IMG/VR virus record: IMGVR_UViG_3300018892_000009
Location: 1 to 46,420 of that record
DNA length: 46,420 nucleotides
DNA from: a virus
Strand: one strand, 5' to 3'
In this document: in pieces, positions 8,105-16,391 of the stretch
Position numbering within the stretch: the first letter of the stretch is position 1
Layout: each line of letters begins with the position of its first letter
Program-made: the position numbers and the translations under genes
Notes under the pieces: model-generated
The model's input: the letters and a program-made list of their open reading frames with translations, nothing else
The model's database searches: none
Told to the model about the DNA's origin: nothing

Positions 8105-8548
8105 GTGACAAGTACCAGCTACGTTATGAAGGTCTGTACTAAGTGTCTGACACCTAAGGGGTTAGAAGCATTTGGCGCTCATAAGATGGGTGTCTATGGT
8201 AAGCGCCCAAGCTGTAAAACCTGTGTCAATCAAGACAAGAAGGCTAAACGCGCACAATACACGGCAACTGAAAGCGCTAGACGTTCAAAGGGTAAAATCC
8301 AGCTAAGTACTGAACAGAGAAGGCAGATAAGGGTTATCTACAATGCAGCTAAAACGATGAGAGAGCAAGGGTTAGCCGTTGCTGTTGACCACATTGACCC
8401 GATTAACGGTGTCTTAGTTTGTGGGTTTCATTGTCCGGATAACCTAATGATTATCACCGCTGAGGCTAACATGAAGAAGTCTAACTCTTTCCAACCTTAT
8501 CGAGTTCAGTACTTACCCGATGGCTCCACGGTCACTACATTAGTCTAG
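8105..8548 (+). CDS. HNH endonuclease (likely homing type)
   Basis: 147 residues. An N-terminal CTKC (about residue 11) and a following CKTC pair could bind zinc. The C-terminal half contains the HNH core VDHIDPINGVLVCGFHCPDN followed by LMIITAEANMKKSN, matching the His-Asn/His catalytic pattern of phage HNH nucleases. The start GTG at 8105 has GAAGGA about eight bases upstream. It is inserted between the capsid and adaptor genes on the opposite strand and overlaps the capsid stop by four bases, as expected of a free-standing homing endonuclease, though a packaging-associated nuclease is possible. Confidence 0.85.
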   Translation: MTSTSYVMKVCTKCLTPKGLEAFGAHKMGVYGKRPSCKTCVNQDKKAKRAQYTATESARRSKGKIQLSTEQRRQIRVIYNAAKTMREQGLAVAVDHIDPINGVLVCGFHCPDNLMIITAEANMKKSNSFQPYRVQYLPDGSTVTTLV

Positions 8549-9642
8549 CTGACCGCAATATCTGATAGCACCGCGATCGACTTACGGTTGTAAACGGCTA
8601 GCTGAGGGTAAATCCTGAGTGTGAAACTAATCGCATCAGGATTTCCTTGTGGCAACGATGACAGCACGAACTGTAAGCCGTAAGTGTCCTCTGGGTTTGT
8701 TACCGCCGTGGTGATGCTATCATTTTCATCGACAACGCTGTCAGGCTGACTCATGTCGAACTGTACTAACTCAATCTGACTTGAGTCAACAAACAACATA
8801 AAGCCCACAGGCACTCTAGGATCTTCTGTTAAAGGAATACCATTGTAAGAGCGCGAGGTGTGACCCAGGTCAACCACTGGGAAATCCATTTCTCCATCGG
8901 TTGCTTTGGGCAGCGTACCACCACCACCAATGTCATAGAAGATCTTGTTATATTGCCGAGCGGTAGACGGATTCACCAGGATTGTGTCAAAAGATGACTC
9001 GTTTAGTTGTACCAACTCTTCAACTCTCAGAAGAGTGTCACGAGTTAGTACTGTGGGCGTTCCACCATTGCTGATGCCCAAAGGAGTCCAACTAGGAACA
9101 TTTAGTCGGCTAATACCTGCATATGGGTCAAAGTACGGTGCTGTAGGCTGATACGTTACAGGAGAACCACCGATGCTTGCAGGATGTAGTAACCCCACGA
9201 ACTCTCCATCCCCCGTAACACCCTTTGTGCCAGTGGCATAACCGTTATAGATTAGAGTGTTCAAGCGTCGAGTGATGCTCAACACCTTATCACCCATCGT
9301 CTTATTGATGAGCTTCTTGACCGCACCAACACCACGGCTTTGGGCTTGTTTCAGGTCTTGACGTAAAAAGCTGAATGTTTCAGACAGTCGATAGTGTCCA
9401 ACTTCTAAGCGCGCGGCAACAGCACCGTCTTTAGACCCTTCTGTGGGGATGTCAGTGATTGCTTCCATCCGAGCGGCTGACCCACCGACATCAACCTGCC
9501 ACTTAATATCATAGCTGGATTGTGTAGTAATCATACCACGCTGACTAAACATTGCCAGCGTAGGAGCTGCTTTTAGTCGTTGGTCAGGGCGTCGAGTCTT
9601 GAAAGTCTCTACAATGAGAGACGGGTCTAAATAATCAGCCAT
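8545..9642 (-). CDS. Major capsid protein (HK97-fold candidate)
   Basis: 365 residues directly after the scaffold-like gene. The start ATG carries AAAGGA upstream. The N-terminal arm is followed by a region compatible with the E-loop and P-domain of capsid proteins (SETFSFLRQDLKQAQSRGVG, then DTILVNPSTARQYNKIFYDI; the latter resembles the A-domain segment DTIVMNP of known capsids). Nothing else in the genome has the right size and place. The promoter before the scaffold gene probably drives both. Confidence 0.8.
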   Translation of the reverse strand: MADYLDPSLIVETFKTRRPDQRLKAAPTLAMFSQRGMITTQSSYDIKWQVDVGGSAARMEAITDIPTEGSKDGAVAARLEVGHYRLSETFSFLRQDLKQAQSRGVGAVKKLINKTMGDKVLSITRRLNTLIYNGYATGTKGVTGDGEFVGLLHPASIGGSPVTYQPTAPYFDPYAGISRLNVPSWTPLGISNGGTPTVLTRDTLLRVEELVQLNESSFDTILVNPSTARQYNKIFYDIGGGGTLPKATDGEMDFPVVDLGHTSRSYNGIPLTEDPRVPVGFMLFVDSSQIELVQFDMSQPDSVVDENDSITTAVTNPEDTYGLQFVLSSLPQGNPDAISFTLRIYPQLAVYNRKSIAVLSDIAVS

Positions 9643-9674
9643 TTGAGTTTAGTCCTTTGGTAAGTTAGAATCAG

Positions 9675-10313
9675 TTAGATTGCACCAACACCACGCATTA
9701 GGCGCTCATCAAGCGTCGAGATATCAACAGTGTTAGGTCGGCTGGTGTTGGATGGCGGTGGGGTTACACCTTGTAAAATGCCTGATGGTAACACTCGCTT
9801 ACCGCTTGGAGACTCGTAGAACTCTTTAGCGATCGTTGTTAAGTCTTTGCCATTCTCACTGATGAACTTCCCATCAACCTTGGTCAATGACCCAGCGAAA
9901 TGCTGTAACCCAGCCAATGCCAAGTTGTAGTCCTCTGGACTACCCGATGCCACTGCATCCTTGAGTGCCGCGTCTAGCTCTGCTTTGTCTTGCTTTGCCT
10001 TGTTCTGTCGGTTCTCATTCTCCAGAGCCTCAATCTTTGCCATGAGAGCTTTAACTGCTGGGTTAGAACTATCTGGCGCTTCATCGTCAGAGGTCTTAGG
10101 CGCTTTAGTTTCAGCAAACTTAGCATCCATAGCCTGAGTAAGCTCAGATTGCACTCGCTTAAGTTCAGATTGCGTTTTAACCGTCAACTGATTGATAAGC
10201 GGAGTGATGATGTCTGACAGCACTTGCTCGATGTTCACCTCATCAGCGTTTCCGTCTGTGGGCTTATCCTCAAGGGTACTCTCGGAATCGGTAGTCTTCT
10301 TTACTGGCGGCAT
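9675..10313 (-). CDS. Scaffold / prohead core protein candidate
   Basis: 212 residues, very charged, with a long helical and probably coiled-coil middle (LINQLTVKTQSELKRVQSEL and KALMAKIEALENENRQNKAK). This is the usual make-up of capsid scaffolds, and it lies immediately before the capsid gene. The C-terminus (STLDERLMRGVGAI) could be the capsid-binding end. No protease gene is visible nearby, so scaffold removal may not need cleavage or may use a protein I did not recognise. ATG start after a C/A-rich leader. Confidence 0.72.
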   Translation of the reverse strand: MPPVKKTTDSESTLEDKPTDGNADEVNIEQVLSDIITPLINQLTVKTQSELKRVQSELTQAMDAKFAETKAPKTSDDEAPDSSNPAVKALMAKIEALENENRQNKAKQDKAELDAALKDAVASGSPEDYNLALAGLQHFAGSLTKVDGKFISENGKDLTTIAKEFYESPSGKRVLPSGILQGVTPPPSNTSRPNTVDISTLDERLMRGVGAI

Positions 10314-10327
10314 GGTTGTTGTCCTCT

Positions 10328-10342
10328 CTCACTACTAGAATG
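10328..10342 (-). promoter_or_regulatory. Candidate late motif, scaffold-capsid operon
   Basis: CATTCTAGTAGTGAG on the minus strand, 14 bases before the scaffold start codon. Exact copy at 5895-5909, near-copy at 14836-14850. Confidence 0.55.
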
Positions 10343-10358
10343 TATCGTTGTCACTATC

Positions 10359-10388
10359 ATTATAACGTTTTATTGCGAGACTGTGTAA
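10359..10388 (-). promoter_or_regulatory. Sigma70-like promoter for scaffold and capsid genes
   Basis: On the minus strand TTACAC (10388-10383), 18 bases, TATAAT (10364-10359), just upstream of the CATTCTAGTAGTGAG element. The perfect -10 fits a strongly expressed operon. Confidence 0.6.
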
Positions 10389-10597
10389 AAATCCTTGACA
10401 TTCTTTAGAGATTTGATAAGATCTATCAACACCTGGCATTCAGCCTTTGGGCGCTCATCCTTCTGATACACTTCTCGAATCCTAACTTGCTTTTTCAGTC
10501 TCTCCTCAGCCCATACCGCCATAGTTCCTATCATCTCGACCTCATGGCGTTGTAACAATGTCACATCATCAGGTCTTCGGCTCGGTTGCTTGTTCAT
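10370..10597 (-). CDS. Small hypothetical protein
   Basis: 75 residues, basic N-terminus, mostly helical, no membrane segment. It overlaps the stop of the upstream membrane-protein gene (ATGA at 10597-10594), so it is translationally coupled to it. Not recognised. The pairing with a small membrane protein behind the fibre genes makes a lysis-related or fibre-related role possible, but nothing in the sequence shows it. Confidence 0.6.
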   Translation of the reverse strand: MNKQPSRRPDDVTLLQRHEVEMIGTMAVWAEERLKKQVRIREVYQKDERPKAECQVLIDLIKSLKNVKDFYTVSQ

Positions 10598-10974
10598 TGC
10601 TCATCGTCATCCTTTCCCAGAGTACTCTCTAGGGTCATTTGAGCCTTGGTCAACTCCATCTTGATAGAATCTACAGCTTCTTGAGTACTGGATAGCCGGG
10701 GGTCACTCATGAGGTCAGCTATCCGCTTATTAGACGTTGCTATAATCCTTAAGCTTTTAGCATTTGACTCTTGGACATCCTTTAACGTCTCCAATAGGTC
10801 AAAATGCTTATGCCATGCACGACCTATGGACTTACGAGTTAACACATAGACAACTGCTATTGCCAATAAAACCGCATAGCTACCAGTTTGGATGCCAGTC
10901 ATCACCTCTCGATACACGTCAATCGTACTACTTGGCGCTTGCACTGTAATCGGGGTAGTCTCACTGTTGCTCAT
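10594..10974 (-). CDS. Single-pass membrane protein with coiled coil
   Basis: About 126 residues if it starts at the ATG at 10974, which has AAGG eight bases upstream; two in-frame ATGs lie just ahead (10980, 10995). A membrane segment (TGSYAVLLAIAVVYVLTRKS) is followed by a basic stretch and a long amphipathic region (LLETLKDVQESNAKSLRIIA...). Type and size would allow a holin-like or spanin-like lysis protein, but one membrane span with a long cytoplasmic coiled coil is not diagnostic. The gene overlaps its upstream neighbour by 14 bases. Confidence 0.65.
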   Translation of the reverse strand: MSNSETTPITVQAPSSTIDVYREVMTGIQTGSYAVLLAIAVVYVLTRKSIGRAWHKHFDLLETLKDVQESNAKSLRIIATSNKRIADLMSDPRLSSTQEAVDSIKMELTKAQMTLESTLGKDDDEQ

Positions 10975-11392
10975 TTTCATTACCTTGGCTTTCAACCCAC
11001 TGCATCAACTTTTGATATGTAGCCCCCAGCATTGCCTCATCCTTAATCGTGTAAGCTGCTAAGAGGCTCAATAGCAGCGTTAACACCATTGAATCCTTAG
11101 CACCCTGAGCTAGAGCTAGTTGCATCTTAGGGTTAGTGAAAATCTCACTAATCGGTATTTCTACACCTGGAGCAACATTGACGCTGGGCGGTAACACCCA
11201 TTCGCCAGTCATGTTGTTAAAACAGATAGCACCTTCAGGTCTAGGAGGTATCGGCAGTACTACCCCATCCTTTATATACAGTTGCTCTATGTCTGTATAG
11301 CCTTCGGGCGCTTCAAGTAGCAGGAATCTATCTCTTGACTGTGTGCCATCATCCCAGCCATATATAGACTGTCCATCGGTCAATAAGTACAT
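10961..11392 (-). CDS. Tail-fibre assembly/attachment-like protein
   Basis: 143 residues, ATG with AAGG nine bases upstream, directly downstream of the glycine-rich fibre. The N-terminal half (YTDIEQLYIKDGVVLPIPPR, then MTGEWVLPP) resembles fibre-associated Tfa-type chaperones, with their short GxW motif. The C-terminal half is helical (MVLTLLLSLLAAYTIKDEAM). It probably helps fold or decorate the fibre. Moderate support. Confidence 0.5.
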   Translation of the reverse strand: MYLLTDGQSIYGWDDGTQSRDRFLLLEAPEGYTDIEQLYIKDGVVLPIPPRPEGAICFNNMTGEWVLPPSVNVAPGVEIPISEIFTNPKMQLALAQGAKDSMVLTLLLSLLAAYTIKDEAMLGATYQKLMQWVESQGNENEQQ

Positions 11393-11403
11393 ATACGAAT
11401 ACC

Positions 11404-12780
11404 TTAATAGAGTGGGATGTTCTCGTAAGTTCTGATGACTCCATTGGTTGCCGCTGTGGTATGAGTGCCACCTGTGCCACCGTTACCACCTCCTCTTGTA
11501 ACAATCCCATTCTGGTTAGCTACGTTAGCGCCTACCGTGCCAGCTAGTACGTTGAGATTAGCGCCTGAGTAGTTGATGGATGGAGACATGAGGACTATCT
11601 GACCTCCAGCACCACCCCCCCCGGGAAAACCACCAAATATTGTGGTATCTGGCTTATTACCTGGCACACCGTTACCACCTCTACAAAATATGCTTGAAGT
11701 ATTGCTGATAAACACTGAATAGATAGCTGATAATACAACCGTGCCACCTGACCCACCGGAACCACCGCAATAGTTGAAAGCTGTAGAGCCAGGTGGTGTT
11801 GAAGCACTGTTACCGTTACAGTTTATAACACCACCATTGACAATAACTTTCTGAGCTTCAACCCATAAGCCTGATCCACCTTCACCACCGTTAGGTACTA
11901 GATGCAGGTTGCTAGATGTGGGGCTAGCGTACCCAAACCCAGCACTTCCACCACTCCCATAGGGTTGAGCTAACCAGGAATAAGCACGACCGGATAGACC
12001 AGCACCACCACCGGAACCTGCACCGATACCACCACCGGGGAAACCCCCGCAGCTACCGGAACCACCCGCAATGTAGCCAGCACCGCCTAAAATGCACGGT
12101 GTCATCGTGATAGTACCATTGCAGGTAAAGTTACCAGAGCATAAAATCTTAGTGTTGTTGGTGATAGTGCAAGTGATACCCGCTGGTACAGTGAAGTTAC
12201 GACAATAGACTAGCGCCTCATCAATGACCTCATTCTGAGTAACAACTCTATCTATGCGACTTTGACCGCCGTAGACCTTGATAATGTTGGTAGGTACATC
12301 GACTCTACGAGTAGCCAGCGATCGATAGTCCTCAATCGTTGTAACATTAGTACCGACAGTTGTAACACGAGCTAGCACTAGCCTAATGGTTGACATTTTA
12401 GCGTAGGCATCTGGCTCAGTAACATCTGATACCACTTGCACTGTTGCAACACTGTCAATGAATATGTAGCTTACACTGTCAGCAGGTAATGAGACTTGAC
12501 CACCTACAACTGATAGTATTCTGCCATCTGTACCCCTCACTACACCACTAGCCCAAGAGACAATAGAGCCTGACACCTTGACAACCCTAAAAGGCTCTAC
12601 GACCGCTGACACTCTACTCAGGACACCATTAGGGTCTAGCGATTCATCACCAAGCTTGGGTAAGTGACCAAGAAACTGGGTTAGACCATCAAACACCGGA
12701 TTGGCTATACAATAAGCCATATCGCCTGTAAAATAGTCAACCGTTGAGAAATCGGTATTCGGTAACAATGGGGCTGGCAT
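11404..12780 (-). CDS. Glycine-rich tail fibre / receptor-binding protein
   Basis: 458 residues. The N-terminal 150 residues look like a virion attachment domain. Residues about 215-440 are dominated by long glycine runs (GGGIGAGSGGGAGLSG, FPGGGGAGGQ, GGGNGGTGGTH) alternating with short hydrophobic beta-like strands. This composition recalls polyglycine-II sandwich adhesins such as phage S16 gp38, which form fibre tips that bind host receptors. It lies between the collar fibre and the Tfa-like gene, so it is probably a host-range determinant. The polyglycine-II fold is inferred from composition only. Confidence 0.72.
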   Translation of the reverse strand: MPAPLLPNTDFSTVDYFTGDMAYCIANPVFDGLTQFLGHLPKLGDESLDPNGVLSRVSAVVEPFRVVKVSGSIVSWASGVVRGTDGRILSVVGGQVSLPADSVSYIFIDSVATVQVVSDVTEPDAYAKMSTIRLVLARVTTVGTNVTTIEDYRSLATRRVDVPTNIIKVYGGQSRIDRVVTQNEVIDEALVYCRNFTVPAGITCTITNNTKILCSGNFTCNGTITMTPCILGGAGYIAGGSGSCGGFPGGGIGAGSGGGAGLSGRAYSWLAQPYGSGGSAGFGYASPTSSNLHLVPNGGEGGSGLWVEAQKVIVNGGVINCNGNSASTPPGSTAFNYCGGSGGSGGTVVLSAIYSVFISNTSSIFCRGGNGVPGNKPDTTIFGGFPGGGGAGGQIVLMSPSINYSGANLNVLAGTVGANVANQNGIVTRGGGNGGTGGTHTTAATNGVIRTYENIPLY

Positions 12781-12801
12781 AGTTGTTAAGTTTTGTAAAG
12801 T

Positions 12802-14133
12802 TTAAACGTTAGCGAATCCAATAACGTACAAACCCATGTAAGGCTGTAAGTTATTATGTGCTGTACCTGACCCTGTGGACGATGTAGCTATGTTAGTACC
12901 ACTGCCGAGAGCCGCAACGACACTATTAGGCGTACCCGTGCCAGCATTGCTCGGTGCAAATGCCGTATTGTGGGTGTGTGCTGGCAACTCTGCCAAGCTT
13001 AAGCTATGGGTAGCTGTACCACCTCTAAACCCAAGCGTTGTTAAAGTCGGTATAACGTTGGCAGCACCCATCAGCGTACTCATATTATCTAGCCCAGCCA
13101 TTACACGCCCTCTTAAATCCGGCACTCTGAAAGTACCCGACACCTCATTGCCGATATTATAGAGAGTCCCTAGCACCGCAAAAAGGTCAGCATATGTAGT
13201 GGTCGAAAGGGTTCTACCGTCATACATAACCCAGTATTGAGGCGCGCTCGGTGTCACCCAGTAAGCTGGCATACCGATCGGGTTGATAGCCTTAGCCGTA
13301 GGAAACACCAGATTCCTAACCCATGATGTTGATGGCACTAATCCGCTGTTATCACTGGCTAGCGGTGAACTCGCTAAGGTTGGAGCGGTCAGCACTGCAT
13401 TAGTGCTAGACACCTTAGACGCTACAACAGCCTTAGTCTCTAACGTCTCGATAACATTCCTTACCGATTGCTTGGAAGGTGCTGTAGTTGAGGAGTTGCC
13501 AGTGTTCCACGCTGTAGCATCATAGGGGCTGTTATCACCTGTTGTACCCGCGCCTGTGTCGCCTTTCTGGCTGAAAATCTGCCACAGTGTAGGGTTGCTA
13601 ATCGGGTCTTTACCAGCGATAGGTACACTAGACACTGATGAGTACAGATTGCCTTGGTAGTAGACAACCTGACCAAACGTATAAGTTGCCGTCGCTGAAT
13701 AGTTGCCTTTCCTAGGGTAGAAAGTCTGCTGCAACTTGACCCAGAATCCATCATTATAATACAAACCCCTGATGATGGCTTGGAACGAAGAGTCCTGGTT
13801 ATCCTCACTAATACCCGTCTGAGTGATTAAATCTGTCCATTTGATAGGTGTCAAACTAGCGGGTACTGTCGCCTTGAACTCCCAAATAAGCTCAGACGCT
13901 TGAGCCTGCCCATACTGATAAATACTAAACGTGTACTGTTGCCCAGCCGTGGCACTATTTTCTAGTGCTATTGAGCCTTGCCCTCCAACTAGCTCAACCC
14001 TACTAATCGCTGGCAAGTACGTCTTATTGGTATCTTGGTCTACCACAGGATTAGACAGCTTTATCAGCACATAACCATTAAGCGCTACACCCTGGCTATC
14101 ATATTGGTCAATCAGAATAGTAGTTTTACTCAT
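12802..14133 (-). CDS. Tail fibre with collar domain and possible carbohydrate-binding module
   Basis: 443 residues. The C-terminus has an unmistakable phage tail-collar domain: INPIGMPAYWVTPSAPQYW, then TFRVPDLRGRVMAGLDN, SLAELPAHTHN and a terminal LQPYMGLYVIGF. Around residues 145-185 a segment (YTFGQVVYYQGNLYSSVSSV ... PTLWQIF) resembles small family 5/12 carbohydrate-binding modules. The gene follows gpI and precedes the glycine-rich fibre, so it is most likely the main fibre that links baseplate and receptor tip. Confidence 0.85.
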   Translation of the reverse strand: MSKTTILIDQYDSQGVALNGYVLIKLSNPVVDQDTNKTYLPAISRVELVGGQGSIALENSATAGQQYTFSIYQYGQAQASELIWEFKATVPASLTPIKWTDLITQTGISEDNQDSSFQAIIRGLYYNDGFWVKLQQTFYPRKGNYSATATYTFGQVVYYQGNLYSSVSSVPIAGKDPISNPTLWQIFSQKGDTGAGTTGDNSPYDATAWNTGNSSTTAPSKQSVRNVIETLETKAVVASKVSSTNAVLTAPTLASSPLASDNSGLVPSTSWVRNLVFPTAKAINPIGMPAYWVTPSAPQYWVMYDGRTLSTTTYADLFAVLGTLYNIGNEVSGTFRVPDLRGRVMAGLDNMSTLMGAANVIPTLTTLGFRGGTATHSLSLAELPAHTHNTAFAPSNAGTGTPNSVVAALGSGTNIATSSTGSGTAHNNLQPYMGLYVIGFANV

Positions 14134-14150
14134 TTGGTGTTATCACAAGG

Positions 14151-14810
14151 CTATATGGTTACAGTGTAGGTGGTTCCGTCCGGGTTGGTGTTTAAGAACT
14201 GAGAACCACTAGGAAATATAGGATCGCCAAGCTTTGAACGTCCAAGTATGAAGCCCTGATAAGCTACTACTGACTCCACTACGGCGGGTATGTAGCCCTT
14301 TAACACTCTACGCACCTCACGCCACTCGCGCCCAGTCCTAGAGGTTAGCTTAGGCATAAGTATAAATACTCTCATGCGCCCTTTGCCAAACTTACCCGGT
14401 AACTTGAACGGCAACATCAGCACCGTGTCTTGCCAGTAACAATATGTCACCTGCAACAACTCTAAAACCTTGCTGATTCCAGCCTTAGTGCCTCGATGCT
14501 TCTTCAAATATTGCTGATTGACTAGTATCGCTCTCTTAATCTCAGGCTCCCAGTCCTTAACCCAGTAAGGCTGAAAGGATAACCCAAATAAGAACGCTAC
14601 ATAGTCCAACCACTCATCAGGACACGTCTCAGGGTCTAACGTCAGGTACAGGTTAGACAGAATATCCTGCCACTCACTCAGCACCTCATCAGGATAAGCT
14701 GTTACCCAGCCTACCACCTCATTATCCTGGTAGCCCTTCTGAGGCAAGATGCCCATTATCGGCTCTCTATTCGCCCATGCTTGTTGTTCCCTTGTTTGGA
14801 GTCCTACCAT
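14151..14810 (-). CDS. Baseplate protein gpI-like
   Basis: 219 residues, first gene of the leftward virion operon. The segment CPDEWLDYVAFLFGLSFQPY, then W..EIKRAILVNQQYLKKHRGTKAGI, matches the P2 gpI baseplate family (CP-x-x-x-L-x-x-LA...W, then KR-x-x-I...HR-x-GT). With gpJ and gpW it forms the wedge. In P2-like phages gpI directly follows gpJ; here it has moved to the front of the fibre genes, about 15 kb away on the circle. Confidence 0.8.
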   Translation of the reverse strand: MVGLQTREQQAWANREPIMGILPQKGYQDNEVVGWVTAYPDEVLSEWQDILSNLYLTLDPETCPDEWLDYVAFLFGLSFQPYWVKDWEPEIKRAILVNQQYLKKHRGTKAGISKVLELLQVTYCYWQDTVLMLPFKLPGKFGKGRMRVFILMPKLTSRTGREWREVRRVLKGYIPAVVESVVAYQGFILGRSKLGDPIFPSGSQFLNTNPDGTTYTVTI

Positions 14811-14835
14811 ATGATCGGCGCTCGGTCAATGTATC

Positions 14836-14862
14836 CTCACTACTATACTGTTGTGCTATAAT
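14836..14862. promoter_or_regulatory. Divergent promoter region between virion and methyltransferase operons
   Basis: On the plus strand TGC-TATAAT (extended -10, hexamer 14857-14862) lies 28 bases before the methyltransferase ATG. On the minus strand CAGTATAGTAGTGAG (14850-14836) is a near-copy of the late motif found before the scaffold and sheath genes and lies 25 bases before gpI. The two start regions are adjacent, so opposing transcription could be coordinated here. Confidence 0.6.
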
Positions 14863-14889
14863 GAAGGAACACCCTAAAATCTACACACT

Positions 14890-15867
14890 ATGAGCTTTTC
14901 TAATCTTAACCTTTTTGCAGGCTCCGGCTCTCTAAGCTATGGGCTAGCACAATCTGGACTCGTGGGCAACACACTCGCTATCGAGTACGACGCTGAGGCG
15001 CTTACAACTCTACGCGCTAACCGTGGTAACTTCTGGATGCTCGGCAAGGACAAAGACTTAATCACGGTCAACGGTGACTTGAGCATCAACCCTGATAAGT
15101 TCATCTATTCTGATAGAGTAGATATGCTTACCGCTTCATTGCCTACTAAACACTACACCGCTCGGAGTGTCAGCACTCGTCAGCAATCCATTGTGGACAC
15201 CCACGACATCAGCGCTACTCTTTCCCACGTTATCCAGTGCAGACCTAAAATCGTCTACATTGAGGCACTCCCAGGACTCCGAGAGTGTAACGCTGGTAAC
15301 CCTTTCCGCTGGCTCCTTTCTAGTCTTAGAATGCAAGGCTACACAGTCATCAGCCAGGTTATCAATATGGTTCATTATGGTGTACCCCAGCACCGCGATC
15401 GTCTCATAATCCTTGCCTGGGAATCTACCAAAATACCACCCCTAGGACTGCATGGCGGCTTCTTACCCTTGGAACCTATCAGCCCTCATAAGACCTTGCG
15501 CCAAGCACTTGAAGATGTCCCGGAGTCCATAGGCTCAAAGCTTGCACCTCAAACCGCTGAGAAGTTCAAAGCTGTCAAACCGGGTACAACCTACCGAGGT
15601 CAGAACTCCTCTGCCATCTACCACCGATTAGCTTGGGACGCCCCAACGCCAGCAATGGGCACCACTCAAGATGCCTACTGCCATCCTGACCAACTTCGAC
15701 GGCTCACAGTGCGAGAAGTTGCCAGGGTTCAAACCATACCAGACCATTATGTTATAACCGGTAATCTGTTGCAACAGTATCGGCTTATTGGCGCTGCAAC
15801 CCCTCCAGAGTTTACCCGTCAACTCGGTCTAGCAATCCTTAAGCGCTTGACTTCTAATCTAACTTAG
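14890..15867 (+). CDS. DNA cytosine-C5 methyltransferase homologue lacking the catalytic cysteine
   Basis: 325 residues with the C5-methyltransferase layout. Motif I is NLFAGSGSLSYGLAQSG (7-23). An acidic residue follows (IEYD). Motif IV reads SLPTKHY (84-89) where active enzymes have PCQ, so the attacking Cys is Thr86 and the Gln is Lys87. Motif VI is YIEALPGL instead of ENV. Motif VIII is VPQHRDRLIIL. Motifs IX-X are LRRLTVREVARVQTIPD and YRLIGAATPP. SAM binding looks intact but C5 attack is not expected. Two base changes would be needed to restore Cys, so a single error is unlikely. Possible roles are DNA binding, a decoy or another chemistry. No Shine-Dalgarno; short leader after the promoter. 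Confidence 0.85.
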   Translation: MSFSNLNLFAGSGSLSYGLAQSGLVGNTLAIEYDAEALTTLRANRGNFWMLGKDKDLITVNGDLSINPDKFIYSDRVDMLTASLPTKHYTARSVSTRQQSIVDTHDISATLSHVIQCRPKIVYIEALPGLRECNAGNPFRWLLSSLRMQGYTVISQVINMVHYGVPQHRDRLIILAWESTKIPPLGLHGGFLPLEPISPHKTLRQALEDVPESIGSKLAPQTAEKFKAVKPGTTYRGQNSSAIYHRLAWDAPTPAMGTTQDAYCHPDQLRRLTVREVARVQTIPDHYVITGNLLQQYRLIGAATPPEFTRQLGLAILKRLTSNLT

Positions 15868-15876
15868 TGCTATCAT
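15847..15876 (+). promoter_or_regulatory. Sigma70-like promoter
   Basis: TTGACT (15847-15852), 18 bases, TATCAT (15871-15876) with an extended TGC. It overlaps the end of the methyltransferase gene and serves the gene at 15910. Confidence 0.6.
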
Positions 15877-15909
15877 TTCAATATGGATTATCAATCTCGT
15901 GGGTGAGCT

Positions 15910-16377
15910 ATGTTCTCATTTAATCATCATCATCTCAAGGAAGCTATGGATAGAGCCGTTATGAGTTCATTGATTGGTAAGATTGAATCAGGCGATCCTT
16001 TAGACAGTGTAGGTTCTACTAACATTAAAGTTGGTCAAGCGTTCTACTTGTTGCCAGATAATGACGATAGCCCTACGTTAGTTGGACACATCTACCAACG
16101 GGTAGAGTTTGGGTCTACAATGTACTATCTGTTGAAAAGGTATGAGCAAGCTGACCTTAAGCTAGTCACAGATGCAAGATACCATAAGGGTTGCATAGTT
16201 CCAACCGATAACCCCACCCTTGTACTCTTTACCCTAGAAGCTTGTGAGACTTTCAAAAAGTCGGCTACCCTGGTTATCTACCTCAAGGAGTGTATTGAAA
16301 AGCTAGAAGGCTGCATGGACGCTATCGAGTACAATAAAGAAGTTTACGACCTCTTAGACTTTATCAACGCTCAATAA
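15910..16377 (+). CDS. Hypothetical protein, 155 aa
   Basis: Not recognised. The N-terminus is His-rich (FNHHHLKEAMDRAV); a beta-rich middle (VGHIYQRVEFGSTMYYLLKR) and an amphipathic C-terminal helix follow. The gene has its own promoter at 15847-15876 and is followed after 14 bases by a small zinc-finger gene, so the two probably form one unit that ends at the terminator at 16585-16609. Confidence 0.75.
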   Translation: MFSFNHHHLKEAMDRAVMSSLIGKIESGDPLDSVGSTNIKVGQAFYLLPDNDDSPTLVGHIYQRVEFGSTMYYLLKRYEQADLKLVTDARYHKGCIVPTDNPTLVLFTLEACETFKKSATLVIYLKECIEKLEGCMDAIEYNKEVYDLLDFINAQ

Positions 16378-16391
16378 TCAAAGGTATCAAA

